Made by a program: the position numbers and the translations under genes
Part shown: positions 26,092-37,359 of the stretch, piece after piece
Layout: every line of letters starts with the position of its first letter
Numbering within the stretch: the first letter of the stretch is position 1
NCBI GenBank assembly: GCA_934047225.1
Contig: CAKOHE010000081.1
Span: 124,001 to 188,000 of the forward strand
DNA length: 64,000 bases
From: Ypsolopha sequella
Taxonomy: Eukaryota > Arthropoda > Insecta > Lepidoptera > Ypsolophidae
Reading direction: 5' to 3'
Notes under the pieces: model-generated
The model's database searches: none
Told to the model about the DNA's origin: nothing
What the model saw: only the letters and a program-made list of their open reading frames with translations

Positions 26092-28726
26092 GTCGGCCAT
26101 CCTGACCCTTGCCTGACCTTAGGCAAAATTATAGAGACCAAATACTACTCATACTTAATATCTTAATAGACTGTAACTTGACCGAATATCCCAATATTTT
26201 ATATAATAATATTTTAATATCGGAATATCTAACATTTCATATCGTAACTTAAATTAAGATGACATTTTTAAGGTTTTACTATATCGATAATCACTACACA
26301 TAGGTATCAAAATAATCAAAACACCCGGTAAATGTATAAAAACGATGAAATACACTAATCGATCCACAATTTCTAATAGTCGTTATAAGCGTTCAAACAT
26401 CAAATTGAGTACATACTTTATATTGACATGTATATTTATAGTTTAACAATACTCGTATCTACAATTATCTTATTATGTCTTTTGCCAAAACTCAATGCGA
26501 TTATAAGTAAGTATAATTAAGTCTTAAACGAAATTGAATTGAATACAATTTAGTACAATTTATATACTTAACTCAAAATACATTTTTCTACTTTATTTTA
26601 AGCTCATTTTATTAATTAATTAAGTGTAGGTTTATCAGTTCCTTTAAATTGTGTGTATTAATAAAAGTCATTTTACAAGATTATTGATAATACGTACGGA
26701 ACAAACATAGATATCACAATAATATTATTCTAATAGAACATAACACACAAGTACCTACTTCCTTTTGTCAATGTCACGTACGTTGTAAGTAAATAATTTT
26801 TATTTACGTACTTAAGTGAAATACTTAAACGAATATAATCTCATTTTTACAATTTATTTAAACTAATATAATATATTATAAACATATAATGTATTATTTC
26901 TTGTAATAATTTTGTTATGGAATATAGAACATTCAACATTTCATCTGAACATTTATTCATCAACATTTTGTGTTGTGCATAAAAATATTCGTATTTATTA
27001 TATTCGTATTTGTCTGAATTTTGTTTTCTTTAGATTTTTTTTTTTTTTAACTAGTGATATTTGTAAAGTTTAGTTATGTAAATTGATTAAGATAGCATGG
27101 TGTCCAAAACAATCAAATAAAATCATAATTTAAACTTGTGAATTAATAACTAATTAATTGTTTTATTAGTAGGTAATTAATAATTAAAAATAATAACAAT
27201 AAGTATATTATATTCTCTCCCAGAAAGACTGATAACCAGAAAGTTGAGATATCATACCCCTTCTTAACAAAGATTGAGGAGTCTGCTAAACAAATGTTAA
27301 ACTTTAAAATGTAATTTTAAGGATGCTGCTATATTTTTGCAACTCTGTTGTATTGGACACTGCGTTTCAAATTCTCTTACCTTCTTATTTGTAAACTTCT
27401 AGTTTCTGTTACCCTATTTTAAGATATATATATATATTTTTTTATATTGTTTGCTAACGTTTTTTTTTTCATCATTATAATTTTAAGTAACTAATACAGC
27501 TGAGTCAAAGGCATGACGTGAATAATGGTGTAAGGTTGGCAATTGACATCCATGGTTAATGGATGAATTTTAAGGGCCTATTTACAATTAATAATTACAA
27601 TTACCTACCACATCTGAACAATATCTTTTAGAGACACCACACAATTGATCATCTAAAGAAAAATATTTAAGTAACTTTCCCACAAATTATTTACTTTCCG
27701 CAAATCTCGTGACTCATTCCTGCAGACCAACTGTTTATATAGGTAGTTTTGCAAGGCATGTATAATTATATGTACTTATGAAATTTGCTTCTTGTACAAA
27801 AAAAAAAATAAAAAATAAATAAGCATGACAGCTCAAAATTGACAAGAGGCACAGCGCAGACGCTGCCGCCCCGGACAGCGCTCGTCATGCATGATACCTA
27901 TCACACGCACCCTTGCAGTGCGCATCGGCCATCCTGTATGAGGAATGTCCCTATTCCTGGACTTCATCATCATAATTTTATTTAAATACAACAATTTGGT
28001 GAGTCCGTTTAGGTCAACAAATTACATCTTTAGTTGTCAAATAATTAAAACATTTATTTTTAAAGGGTCAAAAAGCAAAATAAAATCGCTGCCTCCACGT
28101 AGTCAAACTATTTTGTCAAACTGATTTGACCACGTGGAAAATTAACAGAATATGCGAGGCTTACAACATCGTAACAATGAAGGGTCTTCTTGGATATGTT
28201 TAATTTATTTCACAAAATTAGTAATTTTACTGGTTTGACCAATCGATACCACTGAGCAAATAAAATCGATACCAAACACAACACAAACATATAGGTATTA
28301 AATTATAAAATGCATTTAAAATGTAATCTCGTTACTTATTGAGTTATTTGAAATGTTACTACAAGTTGTTTACTTAAATTTAAGTTGTAATAATAACAAC
28401 CTTACAATTAACGTTATCTTGCAATAGAAAAGCAAGGTTCACTTCATCACTATTCTTAACATTATGGAATAATTATAATGATGGAGTTGTGTGAAGCTTA
28501 ATTATAGTTGCAGCTTTGTGTTTATTAGGTCATATTAATTAAAAAAAAATTTTTTTAAATCCAATCATACAATATTTACATACTCATTACTCAATATTTT
28601 TATTGCAAGCATAATGTACATACCTACAATGTTCATTTGTATATATACGTTATTTATATTTATTGTCTATAAGAATAAATATTGTGTTGTGAAAGTCAAA
28701 TTACTTATGTGGATTAGTTGACAGTC
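26092..28726. other. AT-rich intergenic stretch
   Basis: No gene was recognised. A GC-richer island at about 27845-27960 ('cagcgcagacgctgccgcc') stands out from the AT-rich surroundings but carries no evident open frame. Near 28096-28139 an imperfect hairpin pairs CCACGTAGTCAAA with TTTGACCACGTGG. Confidence 0.5.
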
Positions 28727-29030
28727 TTAGGAGGATATGTCACGGTTGCAACGTTCATCGGTACTTAGGAGGATATGTCACGGTTGCAACGTTCATCGGT
28801 ACTTAGGAGGATATGTCACGGTTGCAACGTTCATCGGTACTTAGGAGGATATGTCACGGTTGCAACGTTCATCGGTACTTAGGAGGATATGTCACGGTTG
28901 GAACGTTCATCGGTACTTAGGAGGATATGTCACGGTTGCAACGTTCATCGGTACTTAGGAGGATATGTCACGGTTGCAACGTTCATCGGTACTTAGGAGG
29001 ATATGTCACGGTTGCAACGTTCATCGGTAC
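28727..29030. repeat. 38-bp tandem array, eight copies
   Basis: Exactly eight units of a 38-mer made of TTAGGAGGATATGTCACGGT followed by TGCAACGTTCATCGGTAC. The units are identical except for one G/C change in the fifth (GGTTGGAACG). Each contains the palindromes GTTGCAAC and AACGTT. Such homogeneity points to a recent expansion. Confidence 0.97.
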
Positions 29031-29210
29031 TCGATGCGGAAAAAGTCGCAATGTAAGAGGGACGGACTCCGGAAGAACAGCGAAATTACATATAATAAAA
29101 TATTATTAAGGCCAGCGTGTCATTCCTATTTGTCACAACTATGAGAAAAGTGTCGATAAAGACCTCATTTCAATAGTTATTTCTTCAATCGGAAACTAGG
29201 AAAATGTACC
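29031..29210 (+). repeat. Dispersed repeat, diverged partner of 15000-15290
   Basis: Begins directly after the 38-bp array and shares 'gtaagagggacgg', 'taataaaatat' and 'gacctcatttcaatagttat' with the block at 15000-15290. It is probably the element in which the 38-bp array expanded. Confidence 0.45.
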
Positions 29211-29436
29211 AAATGCTCTTGCATCACGCGGTGTTTTTCTTATTATTATTATTATATATATATTCTTTTTTTTTTGTTTGTCAACGTCATAATAAAATTC
29301 TACCTCTCCCCACTGCTGTTCATATATATATATATATATTATTTTGTTGTCTTAGTTTATGTTTCTGTGTACAATAAAGGATATAAAATATGAATGATTC
29401 GGTATTTGTTAACAAAATAAAGATTCTACTTAAAAA

Positions 29437-29650
29437 TTAACAATGCAAAACGAAAGGTTTACTTAAGGCGATTACTGTCGCCAAATTAGCAGCTCGATGT
29501 TTGTCGGTACAAATATCGACGGAAACGACATTAAAATAACGTTTATATAACATAGTGGCAATGCATAGTGGCTGTTGCGACGCTCGCTGCGTCCTTGATA
29601 GGGCGAAATAGTAGAAAATAATACTTTTCACATGGACGTGATTGTTTGAT
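29437..29650 (+). repeat. About 200-bp dispersed repeat, partner of 41345-41545
   Basis: Runs from 'aaggcgattactgtcg' through 'gacgctcgctgcgtc' to 'cttttcacatggacg'. The same order is found reverse-complemented at 41345-41545, and its central part again at 42105-42185. It is an unclassified interspersed family. A 64-residue minus-strand open frame over it has no recognisable content. Confidence 0.75.
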
Positions 29651-30389
29651 TGAATAATCCTATGTTATCTTTATAGCTATCAAGTTTATATCTATTTATC
29701 AAAGCATAAATGTATTAAATAGGCTAAGCGTGGTTTGAAAAAGAAAAATGTTGCATGTTGTCTTAGAGTTGATAATTCATAATACATTTTTTTAATATTT
29801 TTGGTTGCACTATAAACTAGGAGTAAGCTTTGGAAGTACCTATTTGACTTTACTAAGCCCCTTAAGTAAGTAATCTATATACATATTTGCTTTATTTGTT
29901 TGTACCACATACATTAAAACACATTCAATCAATCATTATAGATTAGTATGTATTTTGACATGTAGATAATTTAATATTTAGGTAACATAAGAAATAAGTT
30001 ATTTATTATATTATAGTCACTGACTAAATTTAGCAGCGCCCTTACAGGGTCCTTGTTTGATACTTATTATTCAAGACACCTTTTGTACAACAAGAAAGCT
30101 AAATAAATTTTTATCTTATCTATTTTCTTTACACCACCTACGCACCATCCTCTATTTTACATTATCTATCACCCAAAGGTTGTCTGGAAGAAATCTGTCA
30201 AACAATAAGACCACCCATTGTACCCTCTCTAACATATTTTATAACTTCTTTTGTTTCCGTGCACAATAAAGAGCATGTATGTTACGTTATAGATTTATCA
30301 GTAGGATATATATATATTCTTAAGCATTGTAGGCGTCCACAGGCTGCTTCAGTGCAGACAGAACTCTTCATGCTGCTATATGTAGTCGA
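29651..30389. other. Intergenic, with a SINE/LINE-like 3' end
   Basis: Between 30174 and 30275, 'ggttgtctggaagaaatctg', 'aataagaccacccattgtac' and 'gtgcacaataaagagc' resemble, from memory, the conserved 3' end of a lepidopteran retroposon with an AATAAA-type tail. A related tail ('gtgtacaataaagg') occurs at 29368. Nothing else was recognised. Confidence 0.5.
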
Positions 30390-30690
30390 TGAAATATACT
30401 GTGCTCACACACTAGGTGGTTCGGTCTCAGATTAATAAAATTCATGAAACATATACCGCGTTCACACACAATGTGAATCGGTCTCAGATTGATAAAATTC
30501 ATGAAACATATACCGCGTTCGCACACAAGGTGGGTCGGTCTCAGATTGATAAAATTCATGAACCATATACCGCGTTCGCACACAAGGTGGGTCGGTCTCA
30601 GATTGATAAAATTCATTAAACATATACCGCGTTCGCACACAAGGTGGGTCGGTCTCAGACTGTAGTTGATGAAATACCGCGTTCACACTG
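30390..30690. repeat. 57-bp tandem array, about five copies
   Basis: Units run CGGTCTCAGATTGATAAAAT, TCATGAAACATATACCGCGT, TCGCACACAAGGTGGGT. Outer units are diverged, and both flanks carry related GTAGTYGATGAAATA sequence. The 57-bp period keeps one plus and two minus frames open (19-residue repeats), which I treat as incidental. Confidence 0.93.
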
Positions 30691-31084
30691 TGAATCGGCC
30701 TCAGGCACCAACAGCAAAATCTAGTAAGAAAACAATCAATTACTTATACTGAACAGAGATAAATCCTTAAACTTTTGCATTGTCCATCGCCTATATTTTA
30801 TGTAAATATTTGTGTATCCAATATATGCTTCAAACCAACTTCCAATACTTTCATTCCTCACTCACCATTATTTTATTTATTTATTTTTATTACAAGACAT
30901 TTGCTACTGTTTGTTATATCATAACAGGTGAGTCAGCCATTAAAAGTTAACTTGAAATTACTTGTTGAAAGTGTAACTGTAGGGTCCAAAAGCATAACTT
31001 CATTAACAAATACAAGGTTTACTGGTCCTCAATAAAGAATTAATCAATACAATGGATTAAAATCCATAGCCAGAATAATAATAG

Positions 31085-31130
31085 TAAAGAATAGCTTTTG
31101 CCCGCGGCTTCGCCCGCGTGGATTTAGTTT
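31085..31130 (-). repeat. Helitron-like terminal hairpin motif
   Basis: 'agcttttgcccgcggcttcg' then 'cccgcgtgg' is the reverse form of the GC-rich terminal motif seen at the Helitron end at 50800-50830. The terminal tetranucleotide on the minus strand would be CTAT instead of the usual CTAG, so it is a degenerate end or a related repeat. The element body probably continues to the right, interrupted by other insertions up to about 33873. Confidence 0.45.
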
Positions 31131-31363
31131 TTTGTAGTTTAAAATTATTTCTTGATCTCTTGTTTGATTCTCAGGCTTTGACGAGGCCGAAGGCCGAGCT
31201 ACGTTTCCTCACGAAATAATTTCTCGATCACTTATTTGATTCCCAGGTAAAATTTGTAAATTCATAATTGAAAATTTAGGTAAATTCTGAACGAAATTAT
31301 AATTTTTTTCTCTGAATTAAACTTCGGTTAGTGTGTTAACACTTTGAAACACAATATTTTTTT

Positions 31364-31550
31364 CTTTATAAATGATAAGAATAACATAAAACAACTTAAA
31401 ATAAAATTTTAGTGAAATATATTTCGGGCCATTCGGGCCCGGCATCAGTCACTATTTTTATTATACTATAAAATTGCCCGAATGGCCCGAGATATATTTC
31501 ACTAAAATTTTATTTTAAGTTGTTTTATGTTATTCTTATCATTTATAAAG
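31364..31550. repeat. Near-perfect 75-bp inverted repeat (foldback)
   Basis: Arms 31364-31438 and 31476-31550 are reverse complements with a single noticed mismatch (TATTTC versus TATCTC), separated by 37 bp. The inner arm ends carry 'cgggccattcgggc'. No coding content. The near identity suggests recent formation or gene conversion. Confidence 0.9.
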
Positions 31551-32035
31551 ACAAAAAAGTCAGTATTTAATATTTTTTTTCTTAAATATATTAAATCCTT
31601 AAACCCAACCCTAGTAACAAAAGCAAAATTTCAGCTCTATAACTTCAAAGCAACTGTATTTCGAAAAATATTCTTGTCCTTATGGAATGATTTTCCGAAT
31701 ACCCTGAAAAATGTCATCATAATTTGTAAAGTATCTTTGGTGGTCTTTGGCGAGGCCGAAGTCCGAGCCGCTTTTCCAAACGAAACTATTTTTTGTTCTT
31801 TGAAATGTCCTTTGCTAAAGTGGTTTTGTTCAGGCCGTAGGCCGAGCCGCGCGTTTCTGAACGAAATTATTTTTTACTTTTATTTGATTCGATTTTATTC
31901 ATTAGAGATATCCCACGCATAGCTCCTTAAGCGACCTTAAGTCGGTGGATCAAGCCCTTGGTAAGAGATAACTTATCAGTTAAATACTTTTGCCTTTAAG
32001 CACTGCGGAAAGTCATCGACATAATCTGCCGAATC

Positions 32036-32275
32036 AGTAAGTTGAAGTGGCAGTGGGTAGGCCCATATTTGTCGCCGACGTGATTGCAGTTGGAGCCAAA
32101 AGGCCTAGAATGGACACCACGTGCAGCAAAGCGTAGCCTAGACCGACCTCGTGCCTGCTGGCCCGGCGGACTTCGCGGGTAGCGGCTGGATGAGCATGAC
32201 GGAGGAGCGCCAAGATTGGCAAAATTTTAGAAAGGCCTATTTCCAGCAGTGAAAGAACACAGGCTGATGGATGGC
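32036..32275 (+). pseudogene. Non-LTR retrotransposon 3' end (reverse-transcriptase tail)
   Basis: In plus frames the sequence decodes, with several stops and shifts, to remnants such as LKWQWVG, LEWTPRAAKRS and GLFPAVKE. These match the remembered C-terminus of a lepidopteran LINE polyprotein that ends in a 'YVQQWT'-like phrase. It finishes with 'caggctgatggatggct', a short GATG-type tail. Truncated and dead. Confidence 0.65.
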
Positions 32276-32475
32276 TAGATATTTTATCCCCAGATAAAGT
32301 GTCTTTGGCGAGGTCGAAGGCGTATCAGCATTTCTGAACGGAAAAAGCACGATTGCTTATAAAATTTGTTGTCGCACGTTTACTAATTCAAAAATGATTT
32401 TCAATAAGTTCCGCATTGAGTCCGCGTAGTAGATTGTAGCCGTAAGTACGCTAATTATTCCTGTTATATTTGACG

Positions 32476-33586
32476 AAAAACCGGTCAAGTGCGAATCAGA
32501 CTCGCGTACCTAGGTTTCGTAATTCGACAGGTTTGGGAACAGAAAATTGTATTTGGTCTTTTTTTTCGTGAATTTCTCAACCGCTATATTTTTCTGTTAT
32601 CTTTACGTAAGCACTTATTGCCGTGTTTTTTTTTTACATTTTTCGGTTCACCAGTTTTGGAGATAAGGGAAGGGACATATCGAATCGAATGGGCAGAGGT
32701 AGGCATGTATTTATATATGTAACCTATTAGTATGTAGTATATAGGATGGGATTTGGTCGGCCGCCTGGATTCGTGCTGGGGGCTCGGTTGGTGATCATTG
32801 AACCTTGTTCCTGGCCGGGTCTCCGGTATGGGTTCGGGCGGCTGATTGGATTTTACCTTGTATAATATATATTTTACCTATCATTTTAATCGTAAATATA
32901 TTGCTACATAAATTAAATAAACCTTTAATTTAGTTCATGTACATTTATTATTTTATTACATATATTTTCTTTATTAGATTAAATTTGACGTGTAAAAAGT
33001 GTATATATTTATACCTGCTTTGCAAAATAAACTATTTGAATTTGACATACATTTTTTGTGGTTTTCTGAGGAATTATCGAAATAGATGCAAGTAAATTAT
33101 CAAAACTATATATTTTTACAATCGACTTTTTAGTACCTATATTATATTAAAAAAATATGTAAAAATTTATTTAACTTTATTTTTATTTTTCATTTGTATT
33201 AAAAAAAAACGATATAATTATCCTGTAATTGGCCAGTTATGACCTATAATCGGGGTGGGTACATAAATTTTTTTTGTGGTATTACGATTTCTTGAAAAAG
33301 GTGCAAGTTAATATAGCCAAATTATATAATTTTATAATCAGCTCCTTAATACTTATAATTTGATACCCATATTGTGGTTTTAGGAATATTTTTTTTTTTC
33401 CTCTTTTGTGCAAAATTCTAAGTCTTTGTCTTTAACGGTGCTAAAGTTATGAGGCTGTGACATACGGATGGATGGACAACGTAATCTCACCGTTAAAGTT
33501 CCAAAAATGTCAAAATTAAATTTTCTATTCGCAAGACTGTCGAATTACGGACGACTTGCGAGTCTGACTCGCACTTGACTGTTTTT
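32476..33586. mobile_element. 1.1-kb terminal-inverted-repeat element, copy A
   Basis: The left end AAAAACCGGTCAAGTGCGAA and the right end (reverse strand AAAAACAGTCAAGTGCGAG) are matching inverted termini of about 30 bp. A shared GTAATTCGACAG lies just inside each. The interior carries 'accagttttggagataaggg' and, reversed, 'cataactttagcaccgttaa', both also found in copy B. No transposase is encoded, so it is non-autonomous. Superfamily not identified. Confidence 0.8.
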
Positions 33587-33689
33587 CTTTCTATTTGGTA
33601 CCATTTTTTTGTACTTTGCGCTTGTGCAAATTTAAAGGAGCTTGTGCTTGAGCTTGTGTAAAACACTTCACTTTTCTAAAGAAATTTGT

Positions 33690-33873
33690 CACCCCATTGC
33701 CTTCCCATGGGAACTGATATATGGGATAAAAAGTAGCCTATGTGCTATTCCAGGTCCAGAACTACATTTGTGCAAATTTTCAGACCAATCGGTTCGGTAG
33801 TTACGGCGTGAAGGAGTAACAAACATCCATACATCCATCCAAACTTTCGCATTTATAATATTAGTGGGATGGT
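33690..33873 (+). repeat. Dispersed retroelement 3' end
   Basis: 'gggataaaaagtagcctatg', 'ttttcagaccaatcggttcg' and 'actttcgcatttataatatt' form a repeat that, from memory, is very common in insect genomes as a transposon 3' end. It may be the far end of the element that starts at 31085. Confidence 0.65.
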
Positions 33874-34069
33874 ATTACCTCACTCTTCCTTGTGCATTTG
33901 GACACACTAAGTAATGAAAATATAAACATATACCCATACCACCATGTCGTCTGGTCGGTTTCACATTGATTTACACATTTCTCAAAATCTTACTGTTTCC
34001 AATATTTGTATTTTTGTTTACAGCTGTAACCCTCCTTGGCAGTACTTCAACAAATCTGAAAATAATTTC

Positions 34070-34415
34070 CTGAAAGTAAACCCTGAAAGTATGACATTGT
34101 GCACTCCCTCTTTATTATTGAATTTCCTCGATTTCACTCTTATAATGTGCGTTCAAATTCTGAAAAATTACAACTTAAAGCCAATATACTGAAAATAATC
34201 ATTCTCAACTCCTTCACAGTGGTTAGAAGGAATTTCCTCCAATCAAAAACTCCATGCAGTTTTATTTTACTGACATTAAGAAAAACCTGAAAGTTATTTC
34301 CTGCAAGTGTGATCCTTGCACCATTACTGTATATTATGAATTTCCATTTATCTTTTTCACTCTTATTTCATGTGTGTTCACATTATATATTAAATTGTAG
34401 CTTCTAGTCAATATC
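34070..34415. repeat. Diverged direct duplication, period about 219 bp
   Basis: The block from 'cctgaaagtaaaccctg' (34070) to 'aaagccaatatactg' is repeated, much diverged, from 'cctgaaagttatttcctg' (34288) to 'tctagtcaatatcctt'. No coding content. Confidence 0.5.
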
Positions 34416-34425
34416 CTTATTTGTT

Positions 34426-34967
34426 GTGTATCTCCAAAATTGTTTTCCAAGTAACATTATTGCATAAACTTATGGTCACTGGCTCAATTATGTCCATGCA
34501 TTTATTTCACCGAAGAAAATAAATATAATGATCAAACATTCCATGACATACAATCTCTGTATAACACTCCTTTCAAAGACACAAGCCTAGTATTACTCGA
34601 TCAATAAATTGATTCAGAATAATTTTCAGTAGGTATCACAGCATAATATCACAGCGTGAATATATTCCAGATTCCAGTCACAGATTTCCTTCAATACTGA
34701 CTTGCTTAATAACTCATGTTTGTTTATTTATTTTTGTATGTGTATCTCCAAAATTGTTTTCCAAGTAACATTATTGCATAAACTTATGGTCACTGGCTCA
34801 ATTATGTCCATGCATTTATTTCACCGAAGAAAATAAATATAATGATCAAACATTCCATTACATACAATCTCTGTATAACACTCCTTTCAAAGACACAAGC
34901 CTAGTGTTACTCGATCAGTAAATTGATTTAGAATAATTTTCAGTAGGTATCACAGCATAATATCACA
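34426..34967. repeat. 228-bp direct duplication, period 314 bp
   Basis: 34426-34653 and 34740-34967 are almost identical (a few substitutions, such as CATGACAT/CATTACAT). The 86 bp between them is not repeated. Probably a recent tandem duplication or two adjacent copies of one element. Confidence 0.9.
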
Positions 34968-35348
34968 TTTTTCAGTTTTTCTTAGATACCAGCGTTCCGT
35001 AATCTAGAGTTTAGCCTCCATTTGTTTGTTTTTCCATCATTTTCTGAACATTTTTCCATTTCTTTCTGATGCAAATTGATAGTCCTGTAGCGGGGTCAAT
35101 GACCGCTCTGGTTGTTTCACAATTTAAAGTAGATGAGGTTTAAGTACTTAATTACACTTAACTTTGTTTAAAAGTTATTGTTATCGTCTAATAGGGCTAT
35201 GAAAAACTATTATTTCACTTTATGCAGCCCATTTTGATCTTGAAAACACAACTGAAAACGTCACACCACCATTTTACAACGCAATCTTTCTTTTTGTTTC
35301 TGAGCGGTTTTATTTGGGCTTTTAGGTATATTTATAGCACTTCTGAAT
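34968..35348. other. No recognised feature
   Basis: AT-rich sequence without an open frame or recognisable repeat. Confidence 0.5.
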
Positions 35349-35573
35349 TGATAATATTCTCTAATGATATATTATAAATAAGACAGGTGGATAAGATATT
35401 TTGATATAGTTTTATTGGGGACACTATGACCCCTTCCAGAGTCTTACAATAATACCGCCAAAACTGCCAATTGACAGCTGTGTGTTGCCAGCTGTCTCAC
35501 AATGAATATCCCTACTTGACTATGATTATTTAAAATAACAAATACATGTAATAAAAACCTGTAATAGCTAACA
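35349..35573 (+). repeat. 225-bp dispersed repeat, copy 2
   Basis: Same orientation and near identical to 25867-26091, including the GACAGCTG/CAGCTGTC hairpin. The flanks differ, so this is transposition or retroposition and not a segmental duplication. Confidence 0.85.
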
Positions 35574-36169
35574 ATTATAACATGTTTATCTAGAAAAATC
35601 TAAAATGCTTTTATTATGTCGGTTTACGGATGTCCTACAACAAATGACGATGGTGCGGTATTATTCGGAGTTTTAACTGTGAATTTTGTGACTGACATCT
35701 TGCAAATAGGCGCGTAGCAGTACGATTCGTACTTATGATATTATTAATATTGTTTATCTTTGCAAAAACTTAGAATATTCAGGATGTTGCTGTAGGTATT
35801 ATTTAGGAATTTGCAATTATTTAATTAAAAAGGGTCATCACAAACTTAGAATTAAAAGTTTAGATTTTATCTGACATAAAATAGGTATGCGTATTTTGTT
35901 GTTATTCATTTATTAGAAAGATTGCATACATGGAAATTAGGAAAACTGAAAATTGTGAAATACTCTTTCAATATAATATTAGAGGTACTTAAGTATGTTT
36001 ACATCATATGGTATTATTTATCTTGACCTAAAATAGAAAGTTTAGAAATTTAATTAAGTTTCTTTTCATATTATGAGAAATACAAAATTAGAATTCAAAA
36101 GTTGGTAGCTACCTTATCATAATTACATACCCGATCAACATTCAAAAGATTAGAAAAATTCGTTTCCGT
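35574..36169. other. AT-rich spacer with no recognised feature
   Basis: No gene or element was seen before the CpG-rich patch. Confidence 0.5.
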
Positions 36170-36189
36170 AATTTCTATGATCATGGCAT

Positions 36190-36419
36190 ACAAACAAAGG
36201 CGCGGGGTGAAGCGCGGGGCCGGGGCGGACGCCAGGCCACGTTCCAATCGTCGAGACGCTGCCTCACTTTGATTTTAGCGTGGCGGCGTCGTCGTACAAA
36301 GAGCCGCGCGGGGTGAAGTGGCGGGGTGAGGGGCGTTCCACTGACCTAAGGATGGAGTTTGCTCGCGCGCAATTCACACAGCGGCGAGGCGGCGTTTGAG
36401 TAGATGGCGATCCGTCAAG
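36190..36419 (+). promoter_or_regulatory. CpG-rich patch, possible promoter
   Basis: Abrupt rise in GC and CpG content with repeated GCGCGGGGTGAAG-type words at about 36201 and 36305, in otherwise AT-rich DNA. It lies directly upstream of a short open frame that ends at a good splice donor, which is why a promoter and 5' untranslated region are suspected. It could also be GC-rich transposon debris. Confidence 0.35.
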
Positions 36420-36528
36420 ATGAATGAAAAGTGCGTTATTTGTGGGAATCATTCATCATCTAAATATTTCTTTCGCCCAAAAAACTTACTTTTGCTGCAA
36501 AAGAAATATTTAATAGGATATTCAATAG
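36420..36528 (+). CDS. Possible first exon, THAP-like N-terminus
   Basis: ATG at 36420 opens 36 codons beginning MNEKCVICGNHSSSKYFF and reaching the splice-donor match ATAG|GTAAGG at 36528/36529. A Cys-x2-Cys pair is followed by RPKNLLLLQKKYL, which parallels PKNELMAQEWLRY in the THAP exon at 47722. Both exons end in phase 1. THAP domains carry C-x2-4-C near the start and a Pro a little later, so a THAP-like first exon is a reasonable guess. No matching second exon (C-x2-H) was found within about 1 kb downstream. It may be an orphan exon, lie in a gene with a long intron, or be chance. Without splicing, the frame stops at TGA 11 bases after the donor. Confidence 0.3.
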
Positions 36529-36841
36529 GTAAGGAATGAAAGTACATGATCAGATTTACACCGTCCTGTTTTAAGGCGGCCGAACTTTGGTAATTAAAAT
36601 AGCGGCTCTAAAATGCTTTTGAAAATTTCACCTTAAAATAAAGAAATAAGGTACCCACTAAGAAATCCTTAAGCAAATAATTTATTATATTTTGCTTTAT
36701 TTCGGCTAAGGGCTGACATTGTATTGTTACTTTTAACAAAAAAATAGTAACCGACTTCAATAGTAACAGCAGTCATTCACTAAAAAGTTAATAATAATTC
36801 TATTAATTAATGACCGATGGTACTGAAGTAACACTTTTGCC

Positions 36842-36971
36842 GACTTCTTTCTTCCTGAAACATTATGTTATCTAGAAGTCGGCGCTCTTATATTGGTTTT
36901 TATGTTGCTAAGTATATCGTAGGAAATACGCCAACTTCTAGATTACTTATTGTTTCAGGAAGAAAAAAGTC
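36842..36971. repeat. Inverted repeat, 43-bp arms
   Basis: Arms 36842-36884 and 36929-36971 pair with several mismatches ('cttcctgaaacattatg' against the reverse of 'attgtttcaggaag'), enclosing 44 bp. Foldback or MITE-like. A 78-residue open frame from 36865 crosses it and is not thought to be real. Confidence 0.7.
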
Positions 36972-37275
36972 AGCAATCCCCTTACATTATATATTAAAAG
37001 CATTTACTTCTAAATTCACCTATACATATAAGGTCTTTCTCTTAAGTCCGAATTTTTTTTTAGGCATTGTCAATTGTCTTTTTAACATTCATTTGCGATA
37101 GGATATTTGTCTTTTGGTAAAAATTGATTTGGGTTTATTGTACTATTTGTCTGAGACAATGATACCGAACAACTATTTCAAAGAAACATATCCTCTAAAA
37201 TGCTTAGTTTCTGAGATATCTAATACAGTAGAAAAAGTGCCCACGCAGACAAGTCCAGATGCACGCGCTACTAGT

Positions 37276-37359
37276 ACAACCCGACCGCGAAAATACTGCC
37301 GATGACGATGGCGTAGCGCGCCATACATTTCATCGGCAATATGTTCGTGGTCGGGTTAT
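37276..37359. repeat. Inverted repeat, about 30-bp arms
   Basis: ACAACCCGACCGCGAAAATA at 37276 pairs with the reverse of TATGTTCGTGGTCGGGTTAT at 37340-37359, continuing through 'ctgccgatga'. GC-rich, with a 23-bp centre. Probably the end of a dispersed element. Confidence 0.7.

Larger units (their letters stand above)
31170..32345. repeat. Dispersed GAGGCCGAAGGCCGAGC motifs
   Basis: Variants of the self-complementary phrase GAGGCCGAAGGCCGAGC followed by TTTC..AACGAAAT occur at about 31182, 31750, 31832 and 32310. The reverse form appears at 52168-52200. They are GC-rich islands in AT-rich DNA and presumably mark pieces of one repeat family. Confidence 0.5.

Noticed and set aside
30368..30686. 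Three overlapping repeat-protein frames
   Set aside because: All come from the 57-bp tandem repeat, whose period is a multiple of three.
31527..31922. 131-residue plus-strand frame
   Set aside because: Begins in the inverted-repeat arm and crosses dispersed repeat motifs; no domain.
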